Assembly (NCBI RefSeq): GCF_014118685.1
Contig: NZ_JACFAK010000009.1
Location: forward strand, 62,001 to 126,000
DNA: 64,000 nucleotides
Direction of reading: 5' to 3'
Source of the DNA: Flaviflexus huanghaiensis
Lineage (GTDB): Bacteria; Actinomycetota; Actinomycetes; Actinomycetales; Actinomycetaceae
The position numbers were made by a program, and so were the translations under genes. Within the stretch, counting starts at the first letter, position 1; every line of letters begins with the position of its first letter. The notes beneath the pieces were generated by a model, which was given only the letters and a program-made list of their open reading frames with translations, did not search any database and was not told the origin of the DNA. Positions 47,472 to 56,793 of this stretch are shown here, one piece after another.

Positions 47472-48055
47472 CACTGCTCAGTTCCGATAAGGAGCCGGTC
47501 AAGAAGCGGCCAACAGGCCTCTTCGAGCGCCTGACCGCCGAGACCACGTCGCTGGGAGACAGCTTCGGCGCTAATGCCGAGTCGTTCGGCGATCTGAGAC
47601 GCGGTCTCTCCGGCCCGATGGGCGTCGATCGCCTCCCACTGGGCGTCCGTCCGGGACTCGATGAGGTTTCCCAAGAGCCTGAGAAGCGCTTCGGCGTCGG
47701 CAGAGGTGTCTTGATTCGGCCCAATGGTGGCGACCGACGGGGTGAACCGAGTCGCGCTCTTCGCGCGTTCGACAGCCTCGCGAGCATTCTCAAAGGCGGT
47801 GCCACTACCCTCGCGAGCACTACCCCCGAGCTCGGCAGGGCCCGACCCGATTCCGATATGCCAATGTCCGTCACGCAACACCCCGAGGACGATCTTTCTC
47901 ACGACGGTCGGATCGGCCGTGACGCCCTGAACCTCGTCGCCAACCGTCCGCTCAAACGGCCGCACCATTTCCTTATCGCGAAGACGTTCCAGGAGGGCCG
48001 GAACACGGTCCTCGTCCCCCCGTGAGCCAATTTGATCGAGCGTCAGGACGAACAT
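47471..48055 (-). CDS. SatD-family protein with C-terminal helix-turn-helix
   Basis: A 194-residue protein resembling the SatD family: FVLTLDQIGSRGDEDRVPAL at the start, a GDEVQGV segment, RDGHWHIGIGSG, and a C-terminal HTH-like region (ETASQIAERLGISAEAVSQR). SatD was named in Streptococcus mutans in an acid-tolerance locus; its mechanism is not clear. The ATG has GGAGG five bases upstream. An imperfect inverted repeat GAATC-N3-GATTC lies about 30-45 bases upstream and could be an operator. Confidence 0.65.
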   Translation of the reverse strand: MFVLTLDQIGSRGDEDRVPALLERLRDKEMVRPFERTVGDEVQGVTADPTVVRKIVLGVLRDGHWHIGIGSGPAELGGSAREGSGTAFENAREAVERAKSATRFTPSVATIGPNQDTSADAEALLRLLGNLIESRTDAQWEAIDAHRAGETASQIAERLGISAEAVSQRRGLGGQALEEACWPLLDRLLIGTEQ

Positions 48056-48100
48056 GACTTCCTCCTTCAAGCCTGCATACTTGAATCAATGATTCCAAGC

Positions 48101-48607
48101 TTAGTAGCTTGACTCGTCGTCGTCATCTAGGGCGGCTCGGATTGCTGTCATGATGTGATCGGGAGAAAACCCGCGTCGCGCGAGGGCGCCGTAGATGCGG
48201 CGGCGCCGAACATGAGGATCGAGTCCTTCGGTGGTCCGGGCCTTCTTTTGAGCGAGAGTGATCGCGGCCTCGCGTTCGTCGTCCGCACTGATCTCCTCGA
48301 GAGCCGAATCGGCCACCTCGCGGTTGATCCCTTTCCGAGCAAGCTCCCTCGCAATGCCTGCACGAGAGTTCGGTTTCTCTGCCATGCGAGAACGGACGAG
48401 CATAGCAGCGAACTTCTCGTCGTTGACGAGTCCTACCTCTTCAAACCTGTCGACGATCTCGAGGGCAATCTCCTCGGGAACTCCGCGGGAGACCTGAGCA
48501 TCCAGCAGTTGCCTGCGAGACCTGTCGGTCATCGCAAGTTGCCGCAGGACAATCGCCCTGGCCTCCTCGCGGAGCTCCTCGGGAGACTCCTCGCCCGTGA
48601 TCTTCAT
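48101..48607 (-). CDS. recX: RecA modulator RecX
   Basis: A 168-residue all-helical protein of the RecX family, with RQLAMTDRSRRQLLDAQVSR, VGLVNDEKFAAMLVRSR and RRRIYGALARRGFSPDHI, three repeats of the three-helix RecX unit. It limits RecA filament growth. It overlaps the recA stop as TGATG, the standard actinobacterial arrangement, so it is induced together with recA. Confidence 0.94.
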   Translation of the reverse strand: MKITGEESPEELREEARAIVLRQLAMTDRSRRQLLDAQVSRGVPEEIALEIVDRFEEVGLVNDEKFAAMLVRSRMAEKPNSRAGIARELARKGINREVADSALEEISADDEREAAITLAQKKARTTEGLDPHVRRRRIYGALARRGFSPDHIMTAIRAALDDDDESSY

Positions 48608-49674
48608 CAGAAGTCGGCGGGCACCGAGTCGTCAGCCAGGGCGTCAGGGCTGTCTGCGCTTGGAAGGTCCGCATAGTCGCCGATGCCGAGCTTCTCGAGG
48701 ATCTTCTGCTCGATCTCGGCCGCGGTGTCAGTATTTTCGGAAAGGTAGGTGCGCGCCTTCTCCTTCCCCTGTCCGAGCTGCTCACCCTCATAGGTGAACC
48801 ATGCGCCGGACTTGCGGACGATGCCGTTCTCGACACCCATGTCGATGAGGCTACCCTCGCGGGAGATGCCCTTGCCGTACATAATGTCGAACTCGGCCTG
48901 CTTGAAGGGCGGAGCCATCTTGTTCTTCACAACCTTGACACGCGTGCGGTTGCCGATCGGTGCCCCAGCCTCTTTGAGGGTTTCGATGCGACGGACGTCA
49001 AGGCGTACAGATGAGTAGAACTTGAGCGCCTTGCCGCCGGTCGTCGTCTCGGGAGAGCCGAAGAAAACGCCGATCTTCTCGCGCAGCTGGTTGATGAAGA
49101 TCGCGGTCGTTCCTGATGCAGAGAGAGCGCCTGTAATCTTTCGCAGCGCCTGGGACATGAGGCGAGCCTGGAGGCCGACATGGGAGTCACCCATCTCACC
49201 CTCGATTTCTGCCTTGGGTACCAGTGCGGCAACCGAGTCGATGACAACGATGTCGAGGGCACCGGACCGGATGAGCATGTCCATGATCTCAAGGGCCTGT
49301 TCGCCGGTGTCTGGCTGCGAGACGATAAGGGCGTCGGTGTCGACTCCGAGGTTGCGAGCATACGCCGGATCGAGGGCGTGCTCAGCATCAATGAACCCTG
49401 CGATGCCGCCGGCTTTCTGTGCCTGGGCAACAGCGTGGAGTGCGACCGTCGTCTTGCCCGAGGATTCGGGGCCGTAGATTTCGACGACTCGACCCCGAGG
49501 TAGCCCGCCAATACCGAGCGCAACATCAAGGGCGACGGAGCCGGTGGGGATGACTTTAACTTTCTGAGCGGCCTGATCGCCGAGGCGCATGATCGACCCC
49601 TTGCCAAACTGGCGGTCGATCTGCGCGAGAGCCGTGTCGAGCGCCTTCTGGCGATCGTCGGATTTTGCGGCCAA
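48607..49674 (-). CDS. recA: Recombinase RecA
   Basis: A 355-residue recombinase with Walker [11 protein letters not shown], the L1/L2 loop regions ([20 protein letters not shown] and [14 protein letters not shown]) and a C-terminal domain ending in an acidic Asp-rich tail. No intein, unlike some mycobacteria. AAGGAG lies six bases before the ATG. A good LexA box lies about 170 bases upstream. Confidence 0.98.
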   Translation of the reverse strand: MAAKSDDRQKALDTALAQIDRQFGKGSIMRLGDQAAQKVKVIPTGSVALDVALGIGGLPRGRVVEIYGPESSGKTTVALHAVAQAQKAGGIAGFIDAEHALDPAYARNLGVDTDALIVSQPDTGEQALEIMDMLIRSGALDIVVIDSVAALVPKAEIEGEMGDSHVGLQARLMSQALRKITGALSASGTTAIFINQLREKIGVFFGSPETTTGGKALKFYSSVRLDVRRIETLKEAGAPIGNRTRVKVVKNKMAPPFKQAEFDIMYGKGISREGSLIDMGVENGIVRKSGAWFTYEGEQLGQGKEKARTYLSENTDTAAEIEQKILEKLGIGDYADLPSADSPDALADDSVPADF

Positions 49675-49841
49675 TGGTGTCTCCTTGATAGATGCGGGTA
49701 GAACAGGCGTCAGTTAGGGAACCCGCCCTCTCCGAGCGGCAACCTAGGAGCAACGCTAGGCCACGCCTTTGGCACAATGAGCTCGTGGATTTCCATGTTG
49801 TGGAAACCCCGAGCCGCGACGCTCCGGAGAACATCGTAACT

Positions 49842-49853
49842 GAACATACGTTC
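49842..49853 (-). promoter_or_regulatory. LexA box upstream of recA
   Basis: GAACATACGTTC, within TGAACATACGTTCGA, fits the actinobacterial/Bacillus LexA consensus GAAC-RNRY-GTTC at all positions of both half sites. It is 168 bases upstream of the recA start, between recA and the DUF3046 gene. Confidence 0.8.
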
Positions 49854-49875
49854 GAAAAACGAAGACGCGCCGACG

Positions 49876-50097
49876 TCAGCGCTCGTCCCTGTTTACCCGG
49901 TGGCGGAATGCCTCGTGCTCAATATTCATCTCGGTACAGATGGCGGCCCAAATTTTTTGAGGTGACTCGCCTTCGTCAAGGAGCTCAACGGCGGTGCGGT
50001 GTCCGAGTGTCGGTAACGCCAGCGTTCGGGCGAGAGCCTGGCCGTATGCCGCACCGAAGACGTCGCCGAGGACATCGTGAAATTCTGAATGGTTCAT
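49876..50097 (-). CDS. DUF3046 family protein
   Basis: A 73-residue protein, MNHSEFHDVLGDVFGAAYGQ, then RTAVELLDEGESPQKIWAAI, the pattern of the actinobacterial DUF3046 family that almost always sits between clgR and recA. Function unknown. ATG 50097 is chosen as the point where family sequence begins; the ribosome site is weak. Confidence 0.85.
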   Translation of the reverse strand: MNHSEFHDVLGDVFGAAYGQALARTLALPTLGHRTAVELLDEGESPQKIWAAICTEMNIEHEAFRHRVNRDER

Positions 50098-50107
50098 TGT
50101 TGACGAC

Positions 50108-50140
50108 GTGAGAGGCCGCGGCATCGCCGCGGCCTCTCAC
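50108..50140 (-). terminator. Strong hairpin between clgR and the DUF3046 gene
   Basis: A perfect 14-bp inverted repeat (GTGAGAGGCCGCGG / CCGCGGCCTCTCAC) with a five-base loop begins ten bases past the clgR stop. No U-run follows, so it may be a partial terminator or a processing site; it ends just ten bases before the DUF3046 start and could also mask its ribosome site. Confidence 0.65.
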
Positions 50141-50149
50141 AGTGGGTCA

Positions 50150-50536
50150 CTAGTTGACGCCAGCCTCAGCCAGAGCCTCCTGAACGGTGTCAGGAACTCT
50201 GAAGCTCGGCGGGACGCGACCTTCCGAAAGGTCAATCCTGTCAGCGACAAGACGGAGAACGTGCGCCAGTGGCACGTTGAGTGCCTGAGTGATCGACAGA
50301 AGAAGTTCTGACGATGCTTCCTTCTGACCGCGCTCGACCTCGGAGAGATATCCGAGGGACACGCGAGCATCCGAGGACACTTCGCGTAGGGTGCGGCCCT
50401 GCCTCTGTCGGTAGGCGCGAAGCACGTCGCCCAGCTCGCGGCGAAGGAGCACAGGTTCAGACGGTTTCGACTCGCGCGGGCGAACAATGTCTGTGTGGTT
50501 CTTCCGGGTTACGCCGGTTCGTGTTTCCATTGCCAT
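50150..50536 (-). CDS. clgR: ClgR-type XRE-family transcriptional regulator
   Basis: A 128-residue DNA-binding protein. The helix-turn-helix (RRELGDVLRAYRQRQGRTLR, then EVSSDARVSLGYLSEVERG) and following QKEASSELLLSI are close to ClgR, the activator of clp protease genes in actinobacteria. The position between pncC/cinA and recA is also that of clgR. Start ATG 50536 with GAGG six bases upstream; ATG 50530 is possible. The C-terminus ends in AEAGVN, so a short degron-like tail is conceivable. Confidence 0.87.
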   Translation of the reverse strand: MAMETRTGVTRKNHTDIVRPRESKPSEPVLLRRELGDVLRAYRQRQGRTLREVSSDARVSLGYLSEVERGQKEASSELLLSITQALNVPLAHVLRLVADRIDLSEGRVPPSFRVPDTVQEALAEAGVN

Positions 50537-50604
50537 CACCATCCTCAACGGCATGCCGCTGCTATTTGTTCCCGTATTCCCGCAAGGGCGACGAGTTGCA
50601 CAGG

Positions 50605-51108
50605 CTACGTCCAGGTTTCCTCGCCGGTGCGGTATTTGTCCAGATCAGCGGGAAGTTCTAGATCGGCGAGAAGGTGAACGGCAGCGATGACGGTCGAGCT
50701 ATTGACCTCGGCACGGGTTCCCGGGAATGAGAAACGGAAGGCCCGCCCGTCCTCCCTGCCGATCCACACAGTGCCCTGCTCATGACCATCCGCCGGGCCT
50801 GGACCAGCGACCCCGGTCGTCGACACGGTATGCGTGGCGCCAGTGACGCGGGCGATCCCCTGCGCCATCTGTGCCGCCACCTGCCCGCACACTGGTCCTT
50901 TCTCTTCGAGAAGGGTCTTGTCGACGCCGAGCATGGTCGCCTTCATCTCGTCCGTGTAGCTAACGATTCCGCCAAGCAGGATCGCTGAGATTCCCTCCGT
51001 CTCGACCAGGCGCACACACACGGCTCCCCCGGTAAGGGATTCTGCGGTCGCGATCGTCTCCCCGCGCTGAAGGAGGATCTCAGCGGGCCTCAACTCAGTT
51101 GCTTTCAC
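50605..51108 (-). CDS. pncC: CinA C-terminal-type nicotinamide-nucleotide amidase
   Basis: A 167-residue single-domain CinA/PncC amidase that recycles NMN to nicotinate mononucleotide. Motifs are TIATAESLTGGAV, GGIVSYTDEMK, TTGVAGPGPADGHEQGTVWI, all typical. The N-terminal molybdopterin-binding domain of full CinA is absent, as usual here. GTG 51108 is preferred; GTG-type starts up to 51135 exist inside the end of pgsA. Confidence 0.9.
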   Translation of the reverse strand: MKATELRPAEILLQRGETIATAESLTGGAVCVRLVETEGISAILLGGIVSYTDEMKATMLGVDKTLLEEKGPVCGQVAAQMAQGIARVTGATHTVSTTGVAGPGPADGHEQGTVWIGREDGRAFRFSFPGTRAEVNSSTVIAAVHLLADLELPADLDKYRTGEETWT

Positions 51109-51670
51109 GAGTGATCCTACGAGCGTCCTGAACATACTGGATAGCGGAGACTATCGACACGACAAGAGCTCCTGCAACCAGTCCCCACGTCAACCATTCC
51201 ATGACGAGTGCAAGTCCGTCCGGAAGGAAATCCCGCCACGGCATGAGCAGGCCGCCGATGAAGAGGGACTGGAGAAACATCTTGAGCTTGCCTCCCTTAC
51301 CCGCGGCCATGACAGCCCTCTTCTTCATATACATCCGCATGACCGTGATGCCGAGCTCACGGACGAGCATGACGATCGTCACCCACCACCACAGCATGTC
51401 GTGCCACGACAGCATGATGAGAGCTGCACCGATAAGGGCCTTGTCTGCGATCGAGTCGGCAAGCTTGCCGAAATCGGTGATGAGATTCCGTGACCTAGCC
51501 AGGTAACCATCCAGCTTGTCGGTCAGCGTCGCGATAAAGAAGATGGCGGTCGCCAGATACCGCGAGGCCGTGTCGGCCTCCCAGAACGCCCATACAAAGA
51601 GCGGGATGAGGAGGATCCTGACAACCGTCACTGCGTTCGCGACGTTGAGCACCGGAGGTTGAGAGTTCAC
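51095..51670 (-). CDS. pgsA: CDP-diacylglycerol--glycerol-3-phosphate 3-phosphatidyltransferase
   Basis: A 191-residue membrane enzyme that commits CDP-diacylglycerol to phosphatidylglycerol. The CDP-alcohol phosphotransferase motif D..DG..AR........G...D...D is complete (TDKLDGYLARSRN, then FGKLADSIADK). Five to six hydrophobic segments are visible. It overlaps the pncC start and diverges from the CapA-like lipoprotein gene with 45 bases between. Confidence 0.93.
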   Translation of the reverse strand: MNSQPPVLNVANAVTVVRILLIPLFVWAFWEADTASRYLATAIFFIATLTDKLDGYLARSRNLITDFGKLADSIADKALIGAALIMLSWHDMLWWWVTIVMLVRELGITVMRMYMKKRAVMAAGKGGKLKMFLQSLFIGGLLMPWRDFLPDGLALVMEWLTWGLVAGALVVSIVSAIQYVQDARRITRESN

Positions 51671-51715
51671 TCTCCCAGCCTACGCCGAAACCGTGTCCTC
51701 CCGTATGCTTGTCGC

Positions 51716-53008
51716 ATGTCGACCCGCACAATGACGGTCGCGGCTTTCGCCGCCACTCTCTTGCTCACCTCATGCTCGACCGTCCTCGCCGACTCGGAGG
51801 ACGCTCCCGAATCACCCGAGACCGCACCTGCGCAGACCGCGTCCGAAGATTTGACGGAGGAGTCGACCAACGCTCCCGACGCGACAGATAGTGCGCCCGG
51901 AGAACCGATCGCGGAGCTGACAATTGTGTCGGGCGGCGACGTTCTTCTCCACCCGTCGATCTACGAGAGCGCCCGCGTCGCTGGCGACGAGTTCGACTTC
52001 ACCTACCAATACGAGCACATCAAGCACTGGATTGATGGAGCCGATCTGGCGCTGTGCTCCCTCGAGGTGCCGATCGCTCCAGAGGGAACTGCGTACTCCG
52101 GCTATCCCATGTTCGGAGCGCCTGCGGATCTCGTTCCCTCCCTCAAGGAGGTTGGCTGGGACGGCTGTAACACGGCGACGAACCATACGATGGACAGGGG
52201 CTTCGACGGCATCGTCCGCACCAACACAGTATTTGAGCAAAACGGCATGGGTTTCCACGGTGGAGCCCGGACTGAGGCTGAATCAGAGCAAGCGCAATTC
52301 TACGACCTCGATGTTGAGGGCCGCACGGTCACCGTCGCCCACATCTCCGCGACGACGCTCACGAACGGCATCCCGATCCGGGCCGAGCAGCCCTGGTCCT
52401 GGTTCGTCATCGGCGAGCTCGGTCCTTACGAGACGTCCGATGTCATTGACATGGCGGCTTCAGCCCGCGAGCAGGGTGCCGACCTCGTCGTCGTCTCCAT
52501 GCACTGGGGTACCGAATACGTATCGGAGCCAATCGAAGAGCAGGTGACGATTGCGCAGGAGCTGGCCGACTCCGGTCAGGTGGATCTCATCTACGGCAAT
52601 CACTCGCACGTGCCGGAGCCGGTCGTCGAACTCGACGGCGGCCCGCGCGGCGAAGGCATGTGGGTGGCCTGGTCGATGGGCAACCTTATCTCCGGCCAGA
52701 CGATCGCTAATCATGGGTACCGGGTGACAACTGGCTACCTCGGCACTGCCACTGTCGAGGTTCCGGCGGAGGGACCAGCCACGGTCACCGCCCTCGATTG
52801 GACTGCCGTCACCCAGGACGCACCAGGCGGCAACCGGCTCTATGTTCTTAACGAGGTCATGGCCAATCCGCTTGCCGGTCTCACGCTCGGCGCGACCGAG
52901 CTACAGGCCCGAGCCGACGTCACCTACCCCGTCATGGAGGCAAGTGATCGGCCCGAGAGGACAGCACCTCCAGTCCGCCAGGTTGAGTCTGTCACACCCA
53001 GACGTTAA
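51716..53008 (+). CDS. CapA-family putative lipoprotein
   Basis: A 430-residue exported protein of the CapA (PGA_cap, metallophosphoesterase-like) family. A signal peptide with lipobox LLTSC (Cys20) is followed by an acidic Ser/Thr/Pro-rich spacer to about residue 75, then the CapA fold: SGGDVLLHPSI, CSLEVPIAPEG, CNTATNHTMDRG and LIYGNHSHVPEP, with the metal-type Asp/His residues kept. Relatives take part in poly-gamma-glutamate attachment or are uncharacterised. No capB/capC neighbour is present. A TATGCT hexamer six bases before the ATG suggests a leaderless message. Confidence 0.87.
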   Translation: MSTRTMTVAAFAATLLLTSCSTVLADSEDAPESPETAPAQTASEDLTEESTNAPDATDSAPGEPIAELTIVSGGDVLLHPSIYESARVAGDEFDFTYQYEHIKHWIDGADLALCSLEVPIAPEGTAYSGYPMFGAPADLVPSLKEVGWDGCNTATNHTMDRGFDGIVRTNTVFEQNGMGFHGGARTEAESEQAQFYDLDVEGRTVTVAHISATTLTNGIPIRAEQPWSWFVIGELGPYETSDVIDMAASAREQGADLVVVSMHWGTEYVSEPIEEQVTIAQELADSGQVDLIYGNHSHVPEPVVELDGGPRGEGMWVAWSMGNLISGQTIANHGYRVTTGYLGTATVEVPAEGPATVTALDWTAVTQDAPGGNRLYVLNEVMANPLAGLTLGATELQARADVTYPVMEASDRPERTAPPVRQVESVTPRR

Positions 53009-53193
53009 CGCCTCTCGGTGTGTGCGGTGAAGGCTTGCACGCTGTCCACATCGGCCCGGCTTAGTTCTCTGCACGTGCCAACGCAGGGGTGCTACCTGAC
53101 TCGTTCCGAGCGAATCCAGGAGCCGTTACCGGCGTCCACGTCCGCATTCATCTAGCCCAGAGCACCGGCCGGTGACCGACCCCCTGGGGACGT

Positions 53194-55668
53194 TCAGCGT
53201 CCGGTCAGTTGCCAGGCATCCTCAGAGTCGTCGTCGTCATCATCCCAGTAATCGCTACTTTCACCCGATGCGGTGGGAAGGATGCGCGTGCCGTCCACCG
53301 GTTCCTCGGCGACTGATGTTTCGTAGGCGCCTTCTTGCGGCTCCTCGCCGCGGAGCATCGCCAACACCTCCGGTAGCTGCTCAGGTTTGACGAGCACCTC
53401 ACGTGCCTTCGAACCCTCCGATGGGCCGACAATGTCACGAGATTCCAGCAAATCCATCATCCGTCCCGCCTTCGCGAAACCGATCCGGAGTTTTCTCTGG
53501 AGCATCGATGTCGAGCCGAAGTCGGTCGAGACAACGAGTTCCGCTGCCTGGAGTAGAAGATCAAGATCGTCGCCGATGTCGTCGTCGACCTGCTTCTTCG
53601 CCTGCGCCTTGGCCGTCACATCCTCACGATATTCGGGTGTCATCTTCGTCTTGACGTAGTCGACGACCTTTTCGATCTCGGACTCCCCTACCCAGGCGCC
53701 CTGGACGCGGATGGGCTTGGCTGCTCCGGACGGCATAAACAGAGCATCACCCTGTCCAATGAGCTTCTCCGCGCCCGGCTGGTCGAGAATAACGCGAGAG
53801 TCAGCAAGCGATGATGTAGAGAACGCAAGCCTCGATGGCACGTTCGCCTTGATGAGCCCGGTGACGACGTCGACCGACGGACGCTGAGTCGCGAGGACAA
53901 GGTGGATCCCCGCAGCACGTGCAAGCTGAGTAATTCGCTGAATCGACGCCTCGACGTCGCGCGGTGCAATGAGCATGAGGTCGGCGAGCTCATCGACAAC
54001 GACGACAAGGTATGGGTACGGCTTAATCTCGCGCTCAGACCCAGGTAGCGGTTGGATGTGGCCCGCGTGGACCGCTTCGTTGAACTGGTCGACGTGGCGG
54101 TGCCCGAAGGCCGCGAGATCGTCGTATCGCCTGTCCATCTCCTCGACTACCCACTCGAGAGCTTCGGCGGCCTTCTTCGGGTTCGTGATGATCGGGGTGA
54201 TGAGATGGGGAATGCCGGCGTAGGCCGTGAGCTCGACCCTCTTCGGGTCGACGAGGATGAGACGGACCTGGTCCGGGGTCGCCCGCATGAGGATCGACGT
54301 GATCATCGAATTGATGAACGACGACTTGCCCGACCCGGTAGCGCCAGCGACGAGGAGGTGCGGCATCCGCGACAGGTTCGCGACAACGTAGTTGCCCTGG
54401 ACGGACTTGCCGAGGCCGACGACGAGAGGATGAGTCTGCTTGTTCGCGACCGAGGAGCGTAGCACGTCGCCGAGAACGACAGTTTCTCGGTCGGCGTTCG
54501 GGATCTCGATGCCGATGGCCTGCTTGCCGGGGATGGGCGACAGGATGCGGACGTCAGCCGACGCCACCGCATAGGCGATATTCTTCGACAGCTGGGTGAT
54601 CTTCTCAACCTTCGTGCCGGGGCCGAGCTCAACCTCGTACTGGGTGACGGTCGGCCCACGAGAGAAGCCCGTTACCCGAGCATCGACAGCGAACTCCTCG
54701 AACACGTTCGTTAGGGTCGCGACAACCGAATCGTTGACCTCGGAGCGTTCCTTATGCGGAGCGCCAGCGGCCAGCATCCCCATGTCCGGTAGCTCATACG
54801 CAAGGCTCGGTGAGAGCTCTGGTTGTTCGAAGACCGTTTTCTCCGGCTCTGGCTGGGCCTGCTCGCTATCAGTGGGGTCGATGACCGCGGTGGGTGGGGT
54901 GACGGTAGCCGGTTTGACCTTCCGCTTGGGAGCAGCGATCGGGGCTGGCAGATCGGGCGCTTCCTCGATCTCGTACGGTTCCTCGTACGGTTCGTCCTCA
55001 GCCGCAATCGCCTCCTTGCGGCGCCGTCTCAGCCGGTCCCCGAAGGGTTCGCGTCGCTCCGACTGCGATTGTGCTGAGCGAACTCGGTCGAGAATCTGCC
55101 TGATCGAGGTCGAGCTGCCGTAGAGGATCGCGTAGATCGCGAGCAGGAGGAGAACCGGAACAGCTCCCCAGGGGGATAGGAGGTAGGCAAGCCCGCCGCC
55201 GACAAGCCAACCGAGGATCCCGCCGGCCGCCTCGACCGATTCGATTGACTCGAACGGGCTTTGCGCGCCGAGAACGATGTGGAGGATGCCGGTGATGGCA
55301 ACGATGAGCAAGACAGTGCCGATGACGAGGCTACGGTTTGCTCCCCTCGTTGAGTCGCGAAACAGTCGTACAGCGAAGAACACGAGGACGATCGGGACGA
55401 GCACAGACAGAAGGCCGACTGGGCCAGCGGTGATGTGGTGAATGACAGAGCCGAGAGCGCCGGACAACTGGAACCACTCCCGAAGGGCGACAATAATCGC
55501 CACTCCGACAAGTGTCAGCGCGAGCCCGTCCTGGCGCGCCGGCGATAGCTCCGCCTCCGGCGCGGACTGGACCTCGGTCTTCGCAGTGTCCTGGCTCCGG
55601 CGTACGCGCCGTCCACTTGTCTCCTGCGAGGCTTTGCGGCCGGGTTTCCTGGGTTCTGGCTTGCTCAC
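53194..55668 (-). CDS. ftsK: DNA translocase FtsK/SpoIIIE
   Basis: An 824-residue septal DNA pump. Four transmembrane helices occupy about residues 45-190, a Pro/Glu-rich linker runs to about 290, then the alpha/beta motor with Walker A VAGATGSGKSSF (near residue 443) and LVVVVDELADLMLIA (Walker B). A C-terminal gamma winged helix (STSMLQRKLRIGFAKAGRMM) reads KOPS-type sites. The last 60 residues are acidic. The linker is short, as in many actinobacteria. Confidence 0.96.
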   Translation of the reverse strand: MSKPEPRKPGRKASQETSGRRVRRSQDTAKTEVQSAPEAELSPARQDGLALTLVGVAIIVALREWFQLSGALGSVIHHITAGPVGLLSVLVPIVLVFFAVRLFRDSTRGANRSLVIGTVLLIVAITGILHIVLGAQSPFESIESVEAAGGILGWLVGGGLAYLLSPWGAVPVLLLLAIYAILYGSSTSIRQILDRVRSAQSQSERREPFGDRLRRRRKEAIAAEDEPYEEPYEIEEAPDLPAPIAAPKRKVKPATVTPPTAVIDPTDSEQAQPEPEKTVFEQPELSPSLAYELPDMGMLAAGAPHKERSEVNDSVVATLTNVFEEFAVDARVTGFSRGPTVTQYEVELGPGTKVEKITQLSKNIAYAVASADVRILSPIPGKQAIGIEIPNADRETVVLGDVLRSSVANKQTHPLVVGLGKSVQGNYVVANLSRMPHLLVAGATGSGKSSFINSMITSILMRATPDQVRLILVDPKRVELTAYAGIPHLITPIITNPKKAAEALEWVVEEMDRRYDDLAAFGHRHVDQFNEAVHAGHIQPLPGSEREIKPYPYLVVVVDELADLMLIAPRDVEASIQRITQLARAAGIHLVLATQRPSVDVVTGLIKANVPSRLAFSTSSLADSRVILDQPGAEKLIGQGDALFMPSGAAKPIRVQGAWVGESEIEKVVDYVKTKMTPEYREDVTAKAQAKKQVDDDIGDDLDLLLQAAELVVSTDFGSTSMLQRKLRIGFAKAGRMMDLLESRDIVGPSEGSKAREVLVKPEQLPEVLAMLRGEEPQEGAYETSVAEEPVDGTRILPTASGESSDYWDDDDDDSEDAWQLTGR

Positions 55669-55740
55669 ACCTTCGAGGATAGTTCTCCGACCAGCTGTTT
55701 CCTACCCACGCGCCGTACGAACGATGAACCGCGGACTATC

Positions 55741-56793
55741 TCACGCGAGCCGCTCAGCGACATCTTCTCCCGCTTCGACAGGATGCATGATGAGGGAGAA
55801 GAGGTCTTTGGGGTCTCGCGGGTCGGCGATGAGATCGATGTCGGTCTGCAGGTTTGTGCCCGCTGTCGCCTGCCAGCACACTCGTAGCGCGCTTAGGTCC
55901 GCGAGCGCGAATCCGACAGAGTCGAAGACGGTGATGTCGCGGTTACGTACCCGCCCGTCGGCGCGGTCGGTGACGACTCGCCACAGCTCAGTGACGGGAA
56001 AGTCAGCCGGCATCATCTGGATCTCGCCCTCAATACGGGTCTGCTCCTCGAACTCAACAAAGACCCTGGCTCGCTCAAGGATTCTCGGGTCGAGCTCCGT
56101 CTTGCCTGGGCAGTCGCCGCCGATCGCGTTGATGTGCATACCTGCTGCCACGTGCGAGTCCATGAGAGCGACGGCGTGTTGCTTGTCTGCTGTACACGTG
56201 GTGACAATATCGGCTCCAGTGACTGCCTCATCGACGCGCGAGCATGTTGTGATGTGGAAACCGAGCGGCTCGAGGTTGTTCACGAGCTTTGCAACCCCAT
56301 ACGGGTCGACGTCATAGACGCGGAGCTCGTTGATGCCGAGAATTTCTCGCATACCGATGGCCTGGAACTCGGCCTGCGATCCGGCTCCGATCATCGCCAT
56401 GACCCTCGATTCGGGGCGGGCCAGACGCTTAGCTGCAACGGTCGACATGGCGGCAGTGCGGACTGCGGTGAGGAGTGTCATCTCGGCAAGGAACACCGGG
56501 TGGCCGGTTGCGACGTCGGCAAGGGCACCAAAGGCCGCGATGGTCTGGATGCCGCGGAGCGGGTTGTCGGGATGCCCATTGACGTACTTGAACGCGTAAA
56601 GCTCATCATCGGAGATTGGCATGAGCTCAATGACGCCAATGTCCGAATGTGCGGCCATCCGCGGAACCTTTTCGAACTTCTCCCAGGCTGCGAGATCCTC
56701 TTCAATGCCCGCGGCAATTAAGCGAATGACCCTATCTAGCCCATCGCGAGCGATCCACCTCGCCATGTCCTTCACACCAACAAACTGCGTCAC
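55741..56793 (-). CDS. Ornithine cyclodeaminase / mu-crystallin family protein
   Basis: A 350-residue NAD-dependent enzyme of the OCD family, which turns ornithine into proline plus ammonia. The nucleotide loop is MAMIGAGSQAEFQAIGM, with HSDIGVIELMPISDDELYAFKYVNGHP upstream (substrate and cofactor residues such as the KYVNGHP lysine) and INAIGGDCPGKTELDP later. The GTG at 56793 has AGGAG five bases upstream. Relatives with other amino-acid substrates exist. It lies between ftsK and rnj, where most actinobacteria have no such gene. Confidence 0.87.
   Translation of the reverse strand: MTQFVGVKDMARWIARDGLDRVIRLIAAGIEEDLAAWEKFEKVPRMAAHSDIGVIELMPISDDELYAFKYVNGHPDNPLRGIQTIAAFGALADVATGHPVFLAEMTLLTAVRTAAMSTVAAKRLARPESRVMAMIGAGSQAEFQAIGMREILGINELRVYDVDPYGVAKLVNNLEPLGFHITTCSRVDEAVTGADIVTTCTADKQHAVALMDSHVAAGMHINAIGGDCPGKTELDPRILERARVFVEFEEQTRIEGEIQMMPADFPVTELWRVVTDRADGRVRNRDITVFDSVGFALADLSALRVCWQATAGTNLQTDIDLIADPRDPKDLFSLIMHPVEAGEDVAERLA

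Noticed and set aside
48607-49674. RecA intein, as found in some mycobacteria
   Set aside because: The 355-residue frame is continuous with normal RecA spacing between motifs.
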